The notes below the pieces were generated by a model, which ran no database searches, had not been told where the DNA came from, and saw nothing but the letters and a program-made list of their open reading frames with translations. Of a DNA stretch of 55,364 bases, positions 9,041-17,056 are shown piece after piece. The translations under genes and the position numbers were made by a program. Origin of the DNA: an uncultured Ignavibacteria bacterium (GTDB lineage Bacteria; Bacteroidota; Ignavibacteria; Kapaibacteriales; UBA2268); the NCBI GenBank assembly GCA_903862655.1, contig CAIOZA010000086.1, positions 1 to 55,364 of the forward strand, in the 5' to 3' direction. The first letter of the stretch is position 1. Each line of letters begins with the position of its first letter.

Positions 9041-11197
9041 CTACAGCTTCACAAATTTGCTGACTCGATCACCAATACGGACAAAATAGATGCCGATAGC
9101 CAAGCTGGAGACATCTATTTGTAGGGGTAATTCATGAATTACCCCTACAGTCAATACAGTTTGTCCGAATATATTGAGGATTTTTATATCGCTTTGTAAG
9201 GGCGAACGGCCGTTCGCCCCTACAGATATTTCTATGAAGTCGGAAGCAGGATTGGGTGTTACGACTATCTCATCGCTTGGTTTTGGCTTTTCTTCTACTG
9301 ATACGAACTTATCTCTGGAGCGGTAGAGACCACCTTTCACTGCACCAACAAAATAGAAACCATTTGGAGATATAGATAATAAGTTGATACTGTTGTGGTT
9401 TATACCGGATGATATATTATCCCAAATAACACCTTTATTTGAAGACCTATATACCTGCCACTTTTGTTGCTTTGAATCCCAGTCCCATTTAACATAATTC
9501 CCAAGAGAATCAAAATTATTACTTGCATCCGATGAAAAAACATCGCTTTGAGCCCACTTTCTGCCATTATCGGTAGTCTTTAGGCATAAAGCAAATCCCT
9601 TTTCACCTCGGGGATCAAATGCGATAGCACCAATATCCCAAAAGCAGTTACCACCCCCATTGTAATAATCCGTCATTTTTTCCCAAGTATCACCATCATC
9701 TGTTGAACGGTAAACAATGCCACCATAGGCTCCTCTAAAGATATGTCCTTCAGAATTTGCAGAAAAACAATTGGTTACATCATCATCTGGTAGTGAATTC
9801 AATTGCCATGTTTCACCATGATCAGTAGAATAGAAATATCCACCTGCACCAATAGCACCAGCAAAGATATAACCTCTTTTGTTCTCAAACAAATCTGAAA
9901 TCAATGGAGAATAATTATTCGAACCTAAGTTAAAATGTACCCATGTATTTCCTTCATCAGTAGATCGAAAGATCCCACCAATATCATTTATTGATCCAAC
10001 ATTCCCTGAAGTATATACAAAACCATTACTAGCTACAAGGATATTAAAAAGTTGTTGGTCTCCTAGACCCATATATTGCCATGTTAACCCATTATCCGAA
10101 GATTTATGAACTCCATAGGCAACAGAATAAATATTATTTTTTTTATCATAAGACACATCATAAATATTCTGAGCAGAAATTCCTTTATCTTTCCTAATCC
10201 ATTCTTTTTTTAATGTGTCAAAAATAAATACAGATCTAATATTAGAGTTCCAAAGTGATTTTTTGTTAGTGTAAACACCATAACCCAAACTTATATTATT
10301 TTTATATAATCCTTTCCAGGATTTTCCATAATTGTAACTTATATAAATTGAATCGTCTAAAACATTAGGAAATAATAAAAGTAAACTGTCTTTTTTAAAA
10401 AATTTACCTTTACTTTTCAATGAAATATCCCAGGATTTACCAAAGTCACCGGAAAAGTAAGTTAACTTATTATCACCACAAGATCCAGCTATATTGCTAT
10501 CTGAAATACTAACATACCAAATGCGGGGAGATTTAATAATTCTTAAATTTGATAAATTTAAATCATAAACTAAAATAAAAGAGTACTGATCATTAGTAAT
10601 GTAATTTACCGCTAGAATTACAATAGAAATATTGTTTTCTTGAATTTTAATTTCAGAAATTAGAAGTGAGTATTTTGGATCTTTTTCTAACAAAGTCCTG
10701 ATAATTTTAGAAGAATCAATTTTTAAACTAATAGGATTGATAGAGTAAACATTTATGGTATCATCTCCCTGATCATATTGTTCAACAAATAACATTCTGT
10801 TAGAGGCATCAATATCAAAAAAAAGAGCTTCATTTATTCCATTATCAGTGTTTATTTTATCAAAATATTTTATACCTTGAGTAGAATCAGTCATATAAAT
10901 GATACTTGTTTTATAAGTTTTATTGTTTTTTAATGCACCAATGATTGATCCTTTTGAATTAACTTGTAAGTTACTTACTCTTGAATCAAAAAAGTATAAA
11001 AACCAATTTTCACCTTCATCAATAGATTTATAAACTCCATTCGAAGTGTTAACAAAAAAATTTCCATTAGTCTCATTGTATGAAATTTTTGTGCAATAAC
11101 CACCATTTGGTCCACCAACATAGTCCCAAAAAGGCTCAGTAGCTTTGAGGGCTGAGACAGAGAATAGTAAAGTCAATATAATGAGGAGCTTTTTCAT
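9041..11197 (-). CDS. Asp-box (BNR) repeat T9SS cargo protein
   Basis: This 718-residue protein has a signal peptide (about 1-19), then at least eight Asp-box turns of the S-x-D-x-G-x-x-W type, such as SIDEGENWF (58-66), SSDNGLTWQ, STDEGNTWV, STDHGETWQ and STDDGDTWE. These form beta-propeller blades as in sialidases and VPS10-like photosystem proteins. The C-terminus (about 640-718) is a T9SS sorting domain ending VGDRVSKFVKL-like (IGDRVSKFVKL). Enzymatic sialidase residues are not evident, so it is more likely a structural or binding surface protein. Its sorting domain contains two translated DNA palindromes, encoding GANGRSPLQ and GVIHELPLQ. Base composition is more AT-rich in the first two thirds than at the 3' end. 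No strong ribosome binding site precedes the ATG. Confidence 0.85.
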   Translation of the reverse strand: MKKLLIILTLLFSVSALKATEPFWDYVGGPNGGYCTKISYNETNGNFFVNTSNGVYKSIDEGENWFLYFFDSRVSNLQVNSKGSIIGALKNNKTYKTSIIYMTDSTQGIKYFDKINTDNGINEALFFDIDASNRMLFVEQYDQGDDTINVYSINPISLKIDSSKIIRTLLEKDPKYSLLISEIKIQENNISIVILAVNYITNDQYSFILVYDLNLSNLRIIKSPRIWYVSISDSNIAGSCGDNKLTYFSGDFGKSWDISLKSKGKFFKKDSLLLLFPNVLDDSIYISYNYGKSWKGLYKNNISLGYGVYTNKKSLWNSNIRSVFIFDTLKKEWIRKDKGISAQNIYDVSYDKKNNIYSVAYGVHKSSDNGLTWQYMGLGDQQLFNILVASNGFVYTSGNVGSINDIGGIFRSTDEGNTWVHFNLGSNNYSPLISDLFENKRGYIFAGAIGAGGYFYSTDHGETWQLNSLPDDDVTNCFSANSEGHIFRGAYGGIVYRSTDDGDTWEKMTDYYNGGGNCFWDIGAIAFDPRGEKGFALCLKTTDNGRKWAQSDVFSSDASNNFDSLGNYVKWDWDSKQQKWQVYRSSNKGVIWDNISSGINHNSINLLSISPNGFYFVGAVKGGLYRSRDKFVSVEEKPKPSDEIVVTPNPASDFIEISVGANGRSPLQSDIKILNIFGQTVLTVGVIHELPLQIDVSSLAIGIYFVRIGDRVSKFVKL
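9120..9149. repeat. Perfect 30-bp palindrome translated within a T9SS sorting domain
   Basis: The sequence tgtaggggtaattcatgaat followed by its mirror half is a perfect inverted repeat. Read on the minus strand it encodes VGVIHELPLQ in frame in the sorting domain. A degenerate form lies at 33673-33702. It shares the ends gtagggg/cccctac with the palindrome at 9196-9223. Confidence 0.9.
9196..9223. repeat. Palindrome encoding NGRSPL within a T9SS sorting domain
   Basis: The core gggcgaacggccgttcgccc (9200-9219) is a perfect 20-bp palindrome. With its flank it is identical over 44 bp (9180-9223) to 33734-33777, which lies in another T9SS sorting domain. On the minus strand it is translated as GANGRSPLQ. 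Confidence 0.9.
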
Positions 11198-11310
11198 AAA
11201 TTATAATATTCATATTGCTAATTATTACAAAACACAATATAAGGTAAAAAGTTTCAATGATTTAAATATATAATTCAATATTTTTTGTAATTCATATACG
11301 CTGTAAATTT

Positions 11311-11592
11311 TTAATTATCGATTGGTTTCAGCATTTCTCTCAGATAATCGCCTTTTCGGGTGAGACGTGACCAGCTGCAATGCTCCCAACCCAGTACTGT
11401 ACCACGAAGATAACCATGATTGATCAGGTAGCGGGCACCGATATTGATCTCACGATCATTATATTTTGGGATATAATTCATCTTACCTGCTGCATTCTCG
11501 AGTATCCACAAGGCAAGCTCATCGCCACTCTTGGGCTCAGGCGGCAAATCATCGTAACTATTTGCTTCAAAATTAATATCGATTTTTAGCAT
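11311..11592 (-). CDS. Small hypothetical protein, possibly winged-helix
   Basis: I do not recognise this 93-residue protein with certainty. It has an acidic N-terminal half (SYDDLPPEPKSGDELALWIL) and a C-terminal half with the look of a winged helix: GARYLINHGYLRG, then a short beta hairpin, then SRLTRKGDYLREM, similar to small regulators whose wing ends with 'LTxKG'. It has no signal peptide. It is flanked by repeats and stands alone. DNA binding is a guess from the helix pattern. Confidence 0.6.
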   Translation of the reverse strand: MLKIDINFEANSYDDLPPEPKSGDELALWILENAAGKMNYIPKYNDREINIGARYLINHGYLRGTVLGWEHCSWSRLTRKGDYLREMLKPIDN

Positions 11593-11637
11593 GTGTTGGT
11601 TTAATTGGTTTTTGTTGATTGTACTTCAATTCAAAAT

Positions 11638-11716
11638 ACTGGATTCACTACGTCAAGCCTACGTAGTAAATCCAGTATTAATGCGGACTGGATTCCTCAC
11701 TTCGTTCGGAATGACA
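11638..11716. repeat. Hairpin and reverse-oriented REP-like repeat
   Basis: At 11638-11677 an imperfect palindrome (actggatt ... aatccagt with cactacgt/acgtag inside) precedes a reverse-oriented partial copy (gattcctcacttcgttcgga) of the element at 508-590. All lies between the small hypothetical gene and the S24 gene. Confidence 0.75.
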
Positions 11717-11782
11717 CGCTCAAGAGATTCCTGCATTAGCTTCGCTTTTTCCTAGTTGCTAACATACGATGACACCGAGACA

Positions 11783-11851
11783 AGGGCACAGTTCGCTGTG
11801 CCCCTACGGAAATACAAAATACAACTGATTCTTCACTTCGTTCAGAATGAC
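11783..11851. repeat. Further palindromic repeats in the same intergenic region
   Basis: A palindrome, gggcacagttcgctgtgccc, with the terminal cccctac shared with the translated palindromes at 9120 and 9196, is followed at 11824-11851 by a second partial REP-like copy (gattcttcacttcgttcaga). Here the gtagggg-type palindrome is non-coding. Confidence 0.75.
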
Positions 11852-11866
11852 AGCCAGCAAAAATTA

Positions 11867-12490
11867 TTAATTAACAGAATGCAGTGTCATCTTAACGACT
11901 CCAATCACATTCAAATCCATATCTTTTTCGATTTTCACGGGTGAAAAGTTTGGATTACCCGAATATAGCCATCTATCACCATCGATTATCCTCAATCTTT
12001 TAACAAACAGCACTTTATCCAATTCTGCGACGATCACTCTGCCATCGGCAGCTTTCTCAGTTCTATCGACTATCAGCACATCACCGTTATGAATATTTTC
12101 CTCAATCATCGATTCGCCGGTTACCTTGCAGATGAATAGCTGATCGGGTGCTATTCCAATAAGGCTTTCGATAGAATCGGATTTACCTGATGTGTTTGCA
12201 AGAATTTCTCTTGTTTCCTCTGGTGACATCAGTTCAGGTCTGAAAATTTCATCGACAAAGAGACTGCTGTAACCAATTTTAAACTTATCGGCAAGATAAG
12301 CTGCATCCTCCATTGCCGAAGTGTAGAGAGAATCTTTGCCACGCTGATAACATTCTTCGGCAAGAGATTCCAACTTCCACTGGGAGTAGCTCAGACCTAA
12401 AAACTGAGAACTCAGGATTGATTTAAGCATTTGATAAAGTTCGTGGTCGCTCGCCGAAACAATCAAATCTTTAAACTCGGCTCGAAGCAT
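11867..12490 (-). CDS. S24-family (LexA/CI/UmuD-like) peptidase
   Basis: This 207-residue protein has a C-terminal S24 domain (about 118-200). The nucleophile Ser127 is in VTGESM, and the general-base Lys164 is in LFVKRL; the 37-residue spacing is exactly that of LexA and UmuD. The N-terminal 85 residues are helical and show no helix-turn-helix. A clear Ala-Gly or Cys-Gly self-cleavage bond is not seen about 35 residues before the serine, so autocleavage is unproven. The gene starts 2 bp after the upstream XRE gene, so the two are translated together. The family senses DNA damage through RecA; here the peptidase and DNA-binding parts seem split between two genes. Confidence 0.88.
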   Translation of the reverse strand: MLRAEFKDLIVSASDHELYQMLKSILSSQFLGLSYSQWKLESLAEECYQRGKDSLYTSAMEDAAYLADKFKIGYSSLFVDEIFRPELMSPEETREILANTSGKSDSIESLIGIAPDQLFICKVTGESMIEENIHNGDVLIVDRTEKAADGRVIVAELDKVLFVKRLRIIDGDRWLYSGNPNFSPVKIEKDMDLNVIGVVKMTLHSVN

Positions 12491-12492
12491 AA

Positions 12493-12918
12493 TCAGACCT
12501 TACTTTCTGCAGATTTCTCCTTGAGAATTTTCTGAATGTCGCCAGCTGCTGCACTATACTGGGAGGCTCTCACATATATTTCGCCGAATGACCTTCCTAC
12601 GTGAATATCGATTGGAACGACAGATGCCCGTCGATTGGATGCAATTTTTATTTTTGATTTTAATGATTTACCGGCTTCGTTATCAGCAAAGATTTCACCT
12701 TCACCTGTTAGTATATAAACAGGATTGACGCCTCTATAGTAGAGATTAACCAAAAGCTGAAGAGAAATTGCAGCACGACCGTTTTCGTAATTCAGAATTT
12801 TGTCCTGAGTTTCGTCGAGCAGATAAGCGAATTGCTTAGCCGATAGTTTATCGCCCTCGTTGAATATATGCCTCACTTCCCGAAGCCTGTTGCCTGCATT
12901 TTTAATTAAATTATCCAT
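12493..12918 (-). CDS. XRE-family (CI-like) repressor
   Basis: This is a 141-residue DNA-binding protein with a helix-turn-helix at about residues 20-60 (KQFAYLLDETQDKILNYENG) and the segment NPVYILTGEGEIF, which in phage CI-type repressors joins the DNA-binding part to the S24 part. Here the rest is a short basic tail and the S24 peptidase is the next gene. The ATG at 12918 is chosen over an upstream TTG-type extension because the extension adds only hydrophobic residues unrelated to the family. It probably binds the palindrome at 12951-12987 just upstream, repressing itself and the divergent Mor-like gene. Confidence 0.85.
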   Translation of the reverse strand: MDNLIKNAGNRLREVRHIFNEGDKLSAKQFAYLLDETQDKILNYENGRAAISLQLLVNLYYRGVNPVYILTGEGEIFADNEAGKSLKSKIKIASNRRASVVPIDIHVGRSFGEIYVRASQYSAAAGDIQKILKEKSAESKV

Positions 12919-12941
12919 AATCAAAAAAAAGAATAAATAAT

Positions 12942-12972
12942 TTTGCAAATATGTAATTTCTGCTTATATTTG
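12942..12972 (+). promoter_or_regulatory. Bacteroidetes-type promoter for the Mor-like gene
   Basis: TTTG at 12942-12945 and TATATTTG at 12965-12972, 19 bp apart, fit the TTTG-N(17-23)-TAnnTTTG consensus of Bacteroidota housekeeping promoters. It lies about 120 bp upstream of the Mor-like start codon and overlaps the palindrome at 12951-12987. Confidence 0.5.
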
Positions 12973-12987
12973 CAGTAGATATTACAT
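12951..12987. promoter_or_regulatory. Palindromic operator candidate
   Basis: The arms atgtaatttctgc and gcagtagatattacat are inverted copies with a 3-nt insertion on one side. A third half-site, attacatt, lies at 13003-13010. The position between the repressor and the divergent gene, overlapping a promoter, is as expected for a phage-type operator. Confidence 0.6.
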
Positions 12988-13091
12988 TAATTTTACGTAG
13001 TTATTACATTTCAAAATTAATGATTATTTGGATAACAAACAAATATAAAATAATGAAACAGATAATTTAAAGTTATATATCGGGTAGAAAA

Positions 13092-13382
13092 ATGACAGAG
13101 AACAGCAATCAAACAGAGTTAACAGACATTTTCAATTTGATAGGAGAAAATGATTTAACACCAGATTTAGTGTTAATGGCAGATATTTGCGGTTTGGAAG
13201 CAGTACGGCAGATGCTAAGACAATTTCCGGGAATGGGATTCTACATACCGAAGCTAAGCAGACTTGACGGATTTGTTAACCGCTACATAAAGGAGAATAC
13301 AGATAAGCCAGTAAAGATTTTAGCAAAGGATTTGAAAGTCTCGGAACAATATCTAAAAAAAATATGCAGAGAACGAAGATAA
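13092..13382 (+). CDS. Mor-like transcription activator
   Basis: This 96-residue protein resembles the Mor/C activators of Mu-like phages. It has a dimerisation-type segment GLEAVRQMLRQFPG followed by the beta element FYIPKLS (about 33-57), then a C-terminal helix-turn-helix (KILAKDLKVSEQYLKKICRE, about 75-95). Mor binds as a dimer and switches on middle genes. It is divergent from the XRE/S24 pair with about 170 bp between them. No phage structural or transposase gene is near, so it may be a relic or an adopted switch. The family call is from pattern memory; the helix-turn-helix is clear. Confidence 0.7.
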   Translation: MTENSNQTELTDIFNLIGENDLTPDLVLMADICGLEAVRQMLRQFPGMGFYIPKLSRLDGFVNRYIKENTDKPVKILAKDLKVSEQYLKKICRERR

Positions 13383-13490
13383 TTGGTGAAAAGTTGAAAG
13401 ATATAGGGTGGGAAAAAATAAAATAATAATATGCAATTGAATTAAACGTTATAACATAGATTAAATAAAAAACTATTTGAAAGAGATAAG

Positions 13491-13934
13491 ATGAAATTAG
13501 AAGAAGAAATCCAGCAAACCACATTCAAAAGTGAACATCAGAAACTTTTGATCAATATAATCTATACAGGCAACTGGATAAACCAGAAATCCGTTAGATT
13601 ACTCAAAAAGCACAATCTGACCCCACAACAGTTCAATATTCTGAGAATACTGCGCGGTCAGAGGCCTAATACATCCACAATTATGCTTCTACAAGCCAGA
13701 ATGTTAGATAGAATGTCGAATGCATCAAGACTAGTCGAGAAATTGCTAGGAAAAGGTTTAGTTGACAGACAGATGAATGATGTAGACAGAAGACGAGTCG
13801 ATGTTACGATTACAGACAAAGGCCTTGCCCTACTAAAAGTAATAGATGGTCTTCCACTTGATGATTTGCTCACAACAATATCAATTGAAGATGCACAGAC
13901 GGTTAACAGTCTGCTGGACAAGATGCGCGGTTAG
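13491..13934 (+). CDS. MarR-family transcriptional regulator
   Basis: This 147-residue winged-helix regulator has the full MarR layout: an N-terminal dimer helix, then LTPQQFNILRILRG, the recognition helix region with SNASRLVEKLLGKGLV, and the wing DVDRRRVDVTITDKG (about 97-111), in which the DxRR motif is diagnostic. MarR proteins usually repress nearby stress or efflux genes in answer to small molecules or oxidation. The following genes encode a thioredoxin-like lipoprotein and an EVE protein, and could be its targets. An inverted repeat at 13958-13999 lies between this gene and them. Confidence 0.93.
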   Translation: MKLEEEIQQTTFKSEHQKLLINIIYTGNWINQKSVRLLKKHNLTPQQFNILRILRGQRPNTSTIMLLQARMLDRMSNASRLVEKLLGKGLVDRQMNDVDRRRVDVTITDKGLALLKVIDGLPLDDLLTTISIEDAQTVNSLLDKMRG

Positions 13935-13957
13935 AATTTTCAATAAAATAACAAATT

Positions 13958-13999
13958 TTCAATATTGATTCGTCTACGATAACTTGAATCAGTATTGAA
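13958..13999. other. Long inverted repeat between the MarR gene and the lipoprotein gene
   Basis: The arms ttcaatattgattc and gaatcagtattgaa pair over 14 bp with one G-U, around a 14-nt loop. No T run follows directly. It may end the marR transcript or control the lipoprotein gene, whose start codon lies about 20 bp downstream. Confidence 0.65.
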
Positions 14000-14019
14000 T
14001 AATTATGCTTAATGGTGAA

Positions 14020-14571
14020 ATGATGAAACTCAGCAACCAATCATATATATCGTACAAACTAATTTCTTCTTTAATGTTTGTTTTAAGCATGTTGCTTCTT
14101 GGCTCATGCAGTAATACATCTGAGCCTAGAGATGCACAATTGACACAGCTGAACACGCTCAGGACGTCACCCGGATTCGAGTGGTTCGATCCCTATTATA
14201 ATTCATATACACCCAATCCGACTGCAATCAGTCAGATATCAACATTGCTCAAAAAGGATTCATTGTATTTCATAATGTTCGTGAATCCATCATGTTCGTG
14301 CACCGGCACCCAGCAAGACTTTCCAGCGACAATGAAGATTCTTCAAGCCGCCGGAATAAAGGAAGCACAATATGGAATATACACAATGATAGGTCAAGGG
14401 GACAAGCACCCTTACATGGATAGATTTAAGGTTAATAAACTTCCAAGCCTTTGCCTTATGACTGGCTCAACTTTAAAATATTCTGTTATGGATTCACTGA
14501 ATTATTACGAATTGATGTATCCTGACACATCCTATACCATTGAAGATTTTGTTTTTAAGGCATTAAAGTAA
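14020..14571 (+). CDS. Thioredoxin-fold lipoprotein
   Basis: A signal peptide ending in the lipobox LLGSC (about residues 27-31) makes this 183-residue product a lipoprotein facing the periplasm or surface. The body shows a thioredoxin-like outline: strand YFIMFVNPSCSCTG, with a CSC pair where the redox motif belongs, and VNKLPSLCLM, with the cis-proline. Thus it may be a disulfide reductase or peroxiredoxin-like protein, or a structural variant, since the motif is CxC rather than CxxC. GGTGA lies just upstream of the paired ATG codons at 14020/14023. The next gene starts 2 bp after its stop, suggesting one transcript. Confidence 0.75.
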   Translation: MMKLSNQSYISYKLISSLMFVLSMLLLGSCSNTSEPRDAQLTQLNTLRTSPGFEWFDPYYNSYTPNPTAISQISTLLKKDSLYFIMFVNPSCSCTGTQQDFPATMKILQAAGIKEAQYGIYTMIGQGDKHPYMDRFKVNKLPSLCLMTGSTLKYSVMDSLNYYELMYPDTSYTIEDFVFKALK

Positions 14572-14573
14572 GT

Positions 14574-14978
14574 ATGGGATATTGGATATTGAAGAGCGAT
14601 CCGGAATCCTACGACTGGGATTCCCTTGAGAAGGACAAAACAACTGTCTGGGACGGCGTGAGGAACTATCAGGCTCGCATCAATCTCAATGCTATGAAGA
14701 AGAATGACAAAGCACTAATTTATCACAGCAACAGCGACAAAGCAATCATAGGTACGGCAAAGATAACAAAAGAAGCCTTTCCCGACAAGACAAGCACAGA
14801 CGAAGGATGGGTTGCTGTGGAAATAACGGTAGGAACGAAGCTTAACAAACCTGTTGCTTTAAGCCAGATCAAAGCGAATATTATGCTGAAGGATATTGGA
14901 CTTGTCAGAAATTCACGTTTATCTGTAATTCCACTGACAGAACAGGAATACGAAATCATAACCGAAATGGGTTCATAA
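14574..14978 (+). CDS. EVE-domain protein
   Basis: This 134-residue protein is a single EVE domain, the PUA-like fold that binds modified bases. The hallmarks are the N-terminal YWILKSDPESY (3-13), WDGVRNYQARINL (26-38), and VDD-like basic strands ending with VIPLTEQEYEII. EVE proteins of this size (thymocyte nuclear protein type) are widespread and often sit with redox or RNA-modification genes. It starts 2 bp after the thioredoxin-like lipoprotein gene. Confidence 0.93.
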   Translation: MGYWILKSDPESYDWDSLEKDKTTVWDGVRNYQARINLNAMKKNDKALIYHSNSDKAIIGTAKITKEAFPDKTSTDEGWVAVEITVGTKLNKPVALSQIKANIMLKDIGLVRNSRLSVIPLTEQEYEIITEMGS

Positions 14979-15003
14979 TCGAAGCAGAGTTATACTAAAC
15001 CTT

Positions 15004-16002
15004 ATGAGAAAAAAGCTAAAGATATATTTCACAGATTTCTGGCCTAACTTCAACAATTCAGATAACTTCTTCACACAATTATTAATCAAAGAATACGATA
15101 TAGAGATAACGGATAATAATCCCGACGTTCTTTTTTATTCAGTATTTGGAATAAGGCATCAGTATTTCAACTGCAAGCGAATTTTCTTCACCGGAGAAAA
15201 CATAAAGCCAGACTTAAGGAATACCGATTTTAGCATTACATTCGATTTTGATGATCATGAGGGCAGAAACATAAGATTACCACTCTATGCCCTATTCGAT
15301 GACGTGAGCAAGCTAATTAAGCCCAAGAATACAGACGAGATCATCAGCCAGAAGACAAAATTCTGTAATTTTATCTATTCAAACCCGAACTGCGAAACGA
15401 GAAACAAATTCTTTAGAGAATTGTCGAAGTACAAAAAGGTTGATTCTGCCGGCAGACTCTATAATAATGTCGGGAGACCGATAGAAGATAAGTTACAATT
15501 CATGAGTGAATATAAGTTCTCAATAGCATTCGAGAATGAATCGGCAACAGGATATACGACCGAGAAAATCTTCGAACCAATGCTAGTGAACAGCATTCCG
15601 ATATATTGGGGTAATCCAATTATAGCAAAAGATTTCAATCCTAAAAGCTTCATAAGTTACCATGATTTCAATTCGATGGAAGAAATTATCGAACAAATTA
15701 TCAAAGCTGACCAGAGCGAAGAACTATACAGAGAGTATCTCTCAGAGCCATGGTTTGAAGATAATAAAATCAATGCCTTCGTCGATAACGACAAGATCAG
15801 GCTGAAGCTTGCAAATATGATCGAATCACCAATCACACCAATATCCACCAGCTCCAAAATTTTCAGCAGCAGTCCTCTGACCAGGAATGTTACAAGATCA
15901 AAACTAGAGATTACCTACAGAATCAAACAACTGATAAAAAAGATCAGAATATTCAGACCATACAAATTGAAGATCAAGATAAATAAATTGCTCGGTAATT
16001 AG
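15004..16002 (+). CDS. GT10 alpha-1,3-fucosyltransferase-like glycosyltransferase
   Basis: The 332-residue enzyme carries the GT10 signatures: FTGEN (62-66), the donor-binding segment GYTTEKIFEPMLVNSIPIYW (183-202), followed by GNP. It would transfer fucose (or a related sugar) from GDP to a glycan such as LPS O-antigen. The C-terminal about 45 residues are rich in Arg, Lys and Ile (LIKKIRIFRPYKLKIKINKL), like the membrane-binding amphipathic tails of Helicobacter fucosyltransferases. Its stop codon is one base from that of the convergent heptosyltransferase. No GDP-fucose synthesis genes are in the window. Confidence 0.92.
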   Translation: MRKKLKIYFTDFWPNFNNSDNFFTQLLIKEYDIEITDNNPDVLFYSVFGIRHQYFNCKRIFFTGENIKPDLRNTDFSITFDFDDHEGRNIRLPLYALFDDVSKLIKPKNTDEIISQKTKFCNFIYSNPNCETRNKFFRELSKYKKVDSAGRLYNNVGRPIEDKLQFMSEYKFSIAFENESATGYTTEKIFEPMLVNSIPIYWGNPIIAKDFNPKSFISYHDFNSMEEIIEQIIKADQSEELYREYLSEPWFEDNKINAFVDNDKIRLKLANMIESPITPISTSSKIFSSSPLTRNVTRSKLEITYRIKQLIKKIRIFRPYKLKIKINKLLGN

Positions 16003-16003
16003 T

Positions 16004-17056
16004 TTAGTCAGTTGGAAGTATAGATTGAATTGCCTCGTAAACCTGCTTGGGATAGAGATTCTCCATACATTCATGTGTTTTGACCGGACATATTTTTGCT
16101 CCATGGATTGAGCATGGTTTACATTTCAGATCGGATAATTCAAGACTGATATCTTTCACGCCTAAAGGACCAAAGCCAAAGATCGGTGAAGTCGGTCCAA
16201 ATATCGTTATAGTTGGCGTACCAACCAATCCTGCAAAGTGAGTTGGGGCACTATCGTTAGTCACCAGAACAGAAGCCAGCGACAGAAGATGCAATGTCTG
16301 TGGGATAGTGAGTTTTCCTGCTAAATTGTACCCATTTTCACCAGTTATTCTTCTGCACAAATCCTTGTCATCTTCAGAGCCTATGGCAACCACTGAAAAT
16401 CCTTCGGATCTGAGCATAGCCGCTAAATTTGCAAAATGATACTCTTTCCATCTTTTGGTTTCCCAGACTGAGCCGGGAGCCAGAATGACAAGTTTTGTAT
16501 TATCGGATATTTTGCTCTGAATCAATCGAGATTCGACAAAAGATTTATCACCGTCATGCACATCAATTGCAACAGAAGAACCGGATTTGATAATATCATC
16601 ATAATCGGAGAAAGCCTGAAGAAGATCGAGATTACGATCAATTTCGTGATGCTGGCGAACATATTTGATTCTTCTTCTGTAAAGCTGGGCGAGAGAAGCC
16701 TTGTCGAATCCGACAGAATACCGTGCACCAGTCAATAAAGAGACCAATGTAGATCGTAGAGAACGATGAGGCGATATGATACAATCTACTTCCTGCGCTC
16801 TCAGATGTTGAGCCAGGAACTTAATACCATCAAATCCACGACGTATTCCACGTTTATCGTAGGTTACAATATAATCAATTGCTTTAGCAGAAATCGTTAC
16901 TCCGGCGGCAACAGGAGTAGAAACGAAACTAATCTGAATATTAGGATTATAATTTTTTATTGCCTGAGCCAGAGGCAACGTAAGCACTACATCGCCGAGG
17001 AAAGCAGTTTGAATAATACAAACATGTCTGAACTCGTTAATTGATGGTTTACGCAT
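16004..17056 (-). CDS. waaF: GT9 lipopolysaccharide heptosyltransferase (WaaF-like)
   Basis: This 350-residue glycosyltransferase of family GT9 adds heptose from ADP-heptose to the LPS inner core. The N-terminal IIQTAFLGDVVLTLPL (14-29) and the C-terminal ADP-binding stretch LVTNDSAPTHFAGLVGTPT (about 258-276), followed by IFGPTSP, are typical. The segment CKPC-x-(5)-C near residue 315 is also common in heptosyltransferases. It overlaps the preceding lpxL-like gene by 8 bp, so they are translated together as part of a lipid A/core operon. Which heptose position it serves cannot be told. Confidence 0.9.
   Translation of the reverse strand: MRKPSINEFRHVCIIQTAFLGDVVLTLPLAQAIKNYNPNIQISFVSTPVAAGVTISAKAIDYIVTYDKRGIRRGFDGIKFLAQHLRAQEVDCIISPHRSLRSTLVSLLTGARYSVGFDKASLAQLYRRRIKYVRQHHEIDRNLDLLQAFSDYDDIIKSGSSVAIDVHDGDKSFVESRLIQSKISDNTKLVILAPGSVWETKRWKEYHFANLAAMLRSEGFSVVAIGSEDDKDLCRRITGENGYNLAGKLTIPQTLHLLSLASVLVTNDSAPTHFAGLVGTPTITIFGPTSPIFGFGPLGVKDISLELSDLKCKPCSIHGAKICPVKTHECMENLYPKQVYEAIQSILPTD

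Noticed and set aside
8879-9124. 81-codon open frame on the plus strand
   Set aside because: It runs through cacagag repeats and a palindrome, then antisense into the sorting domain of the Asp-box gene; no coding features.
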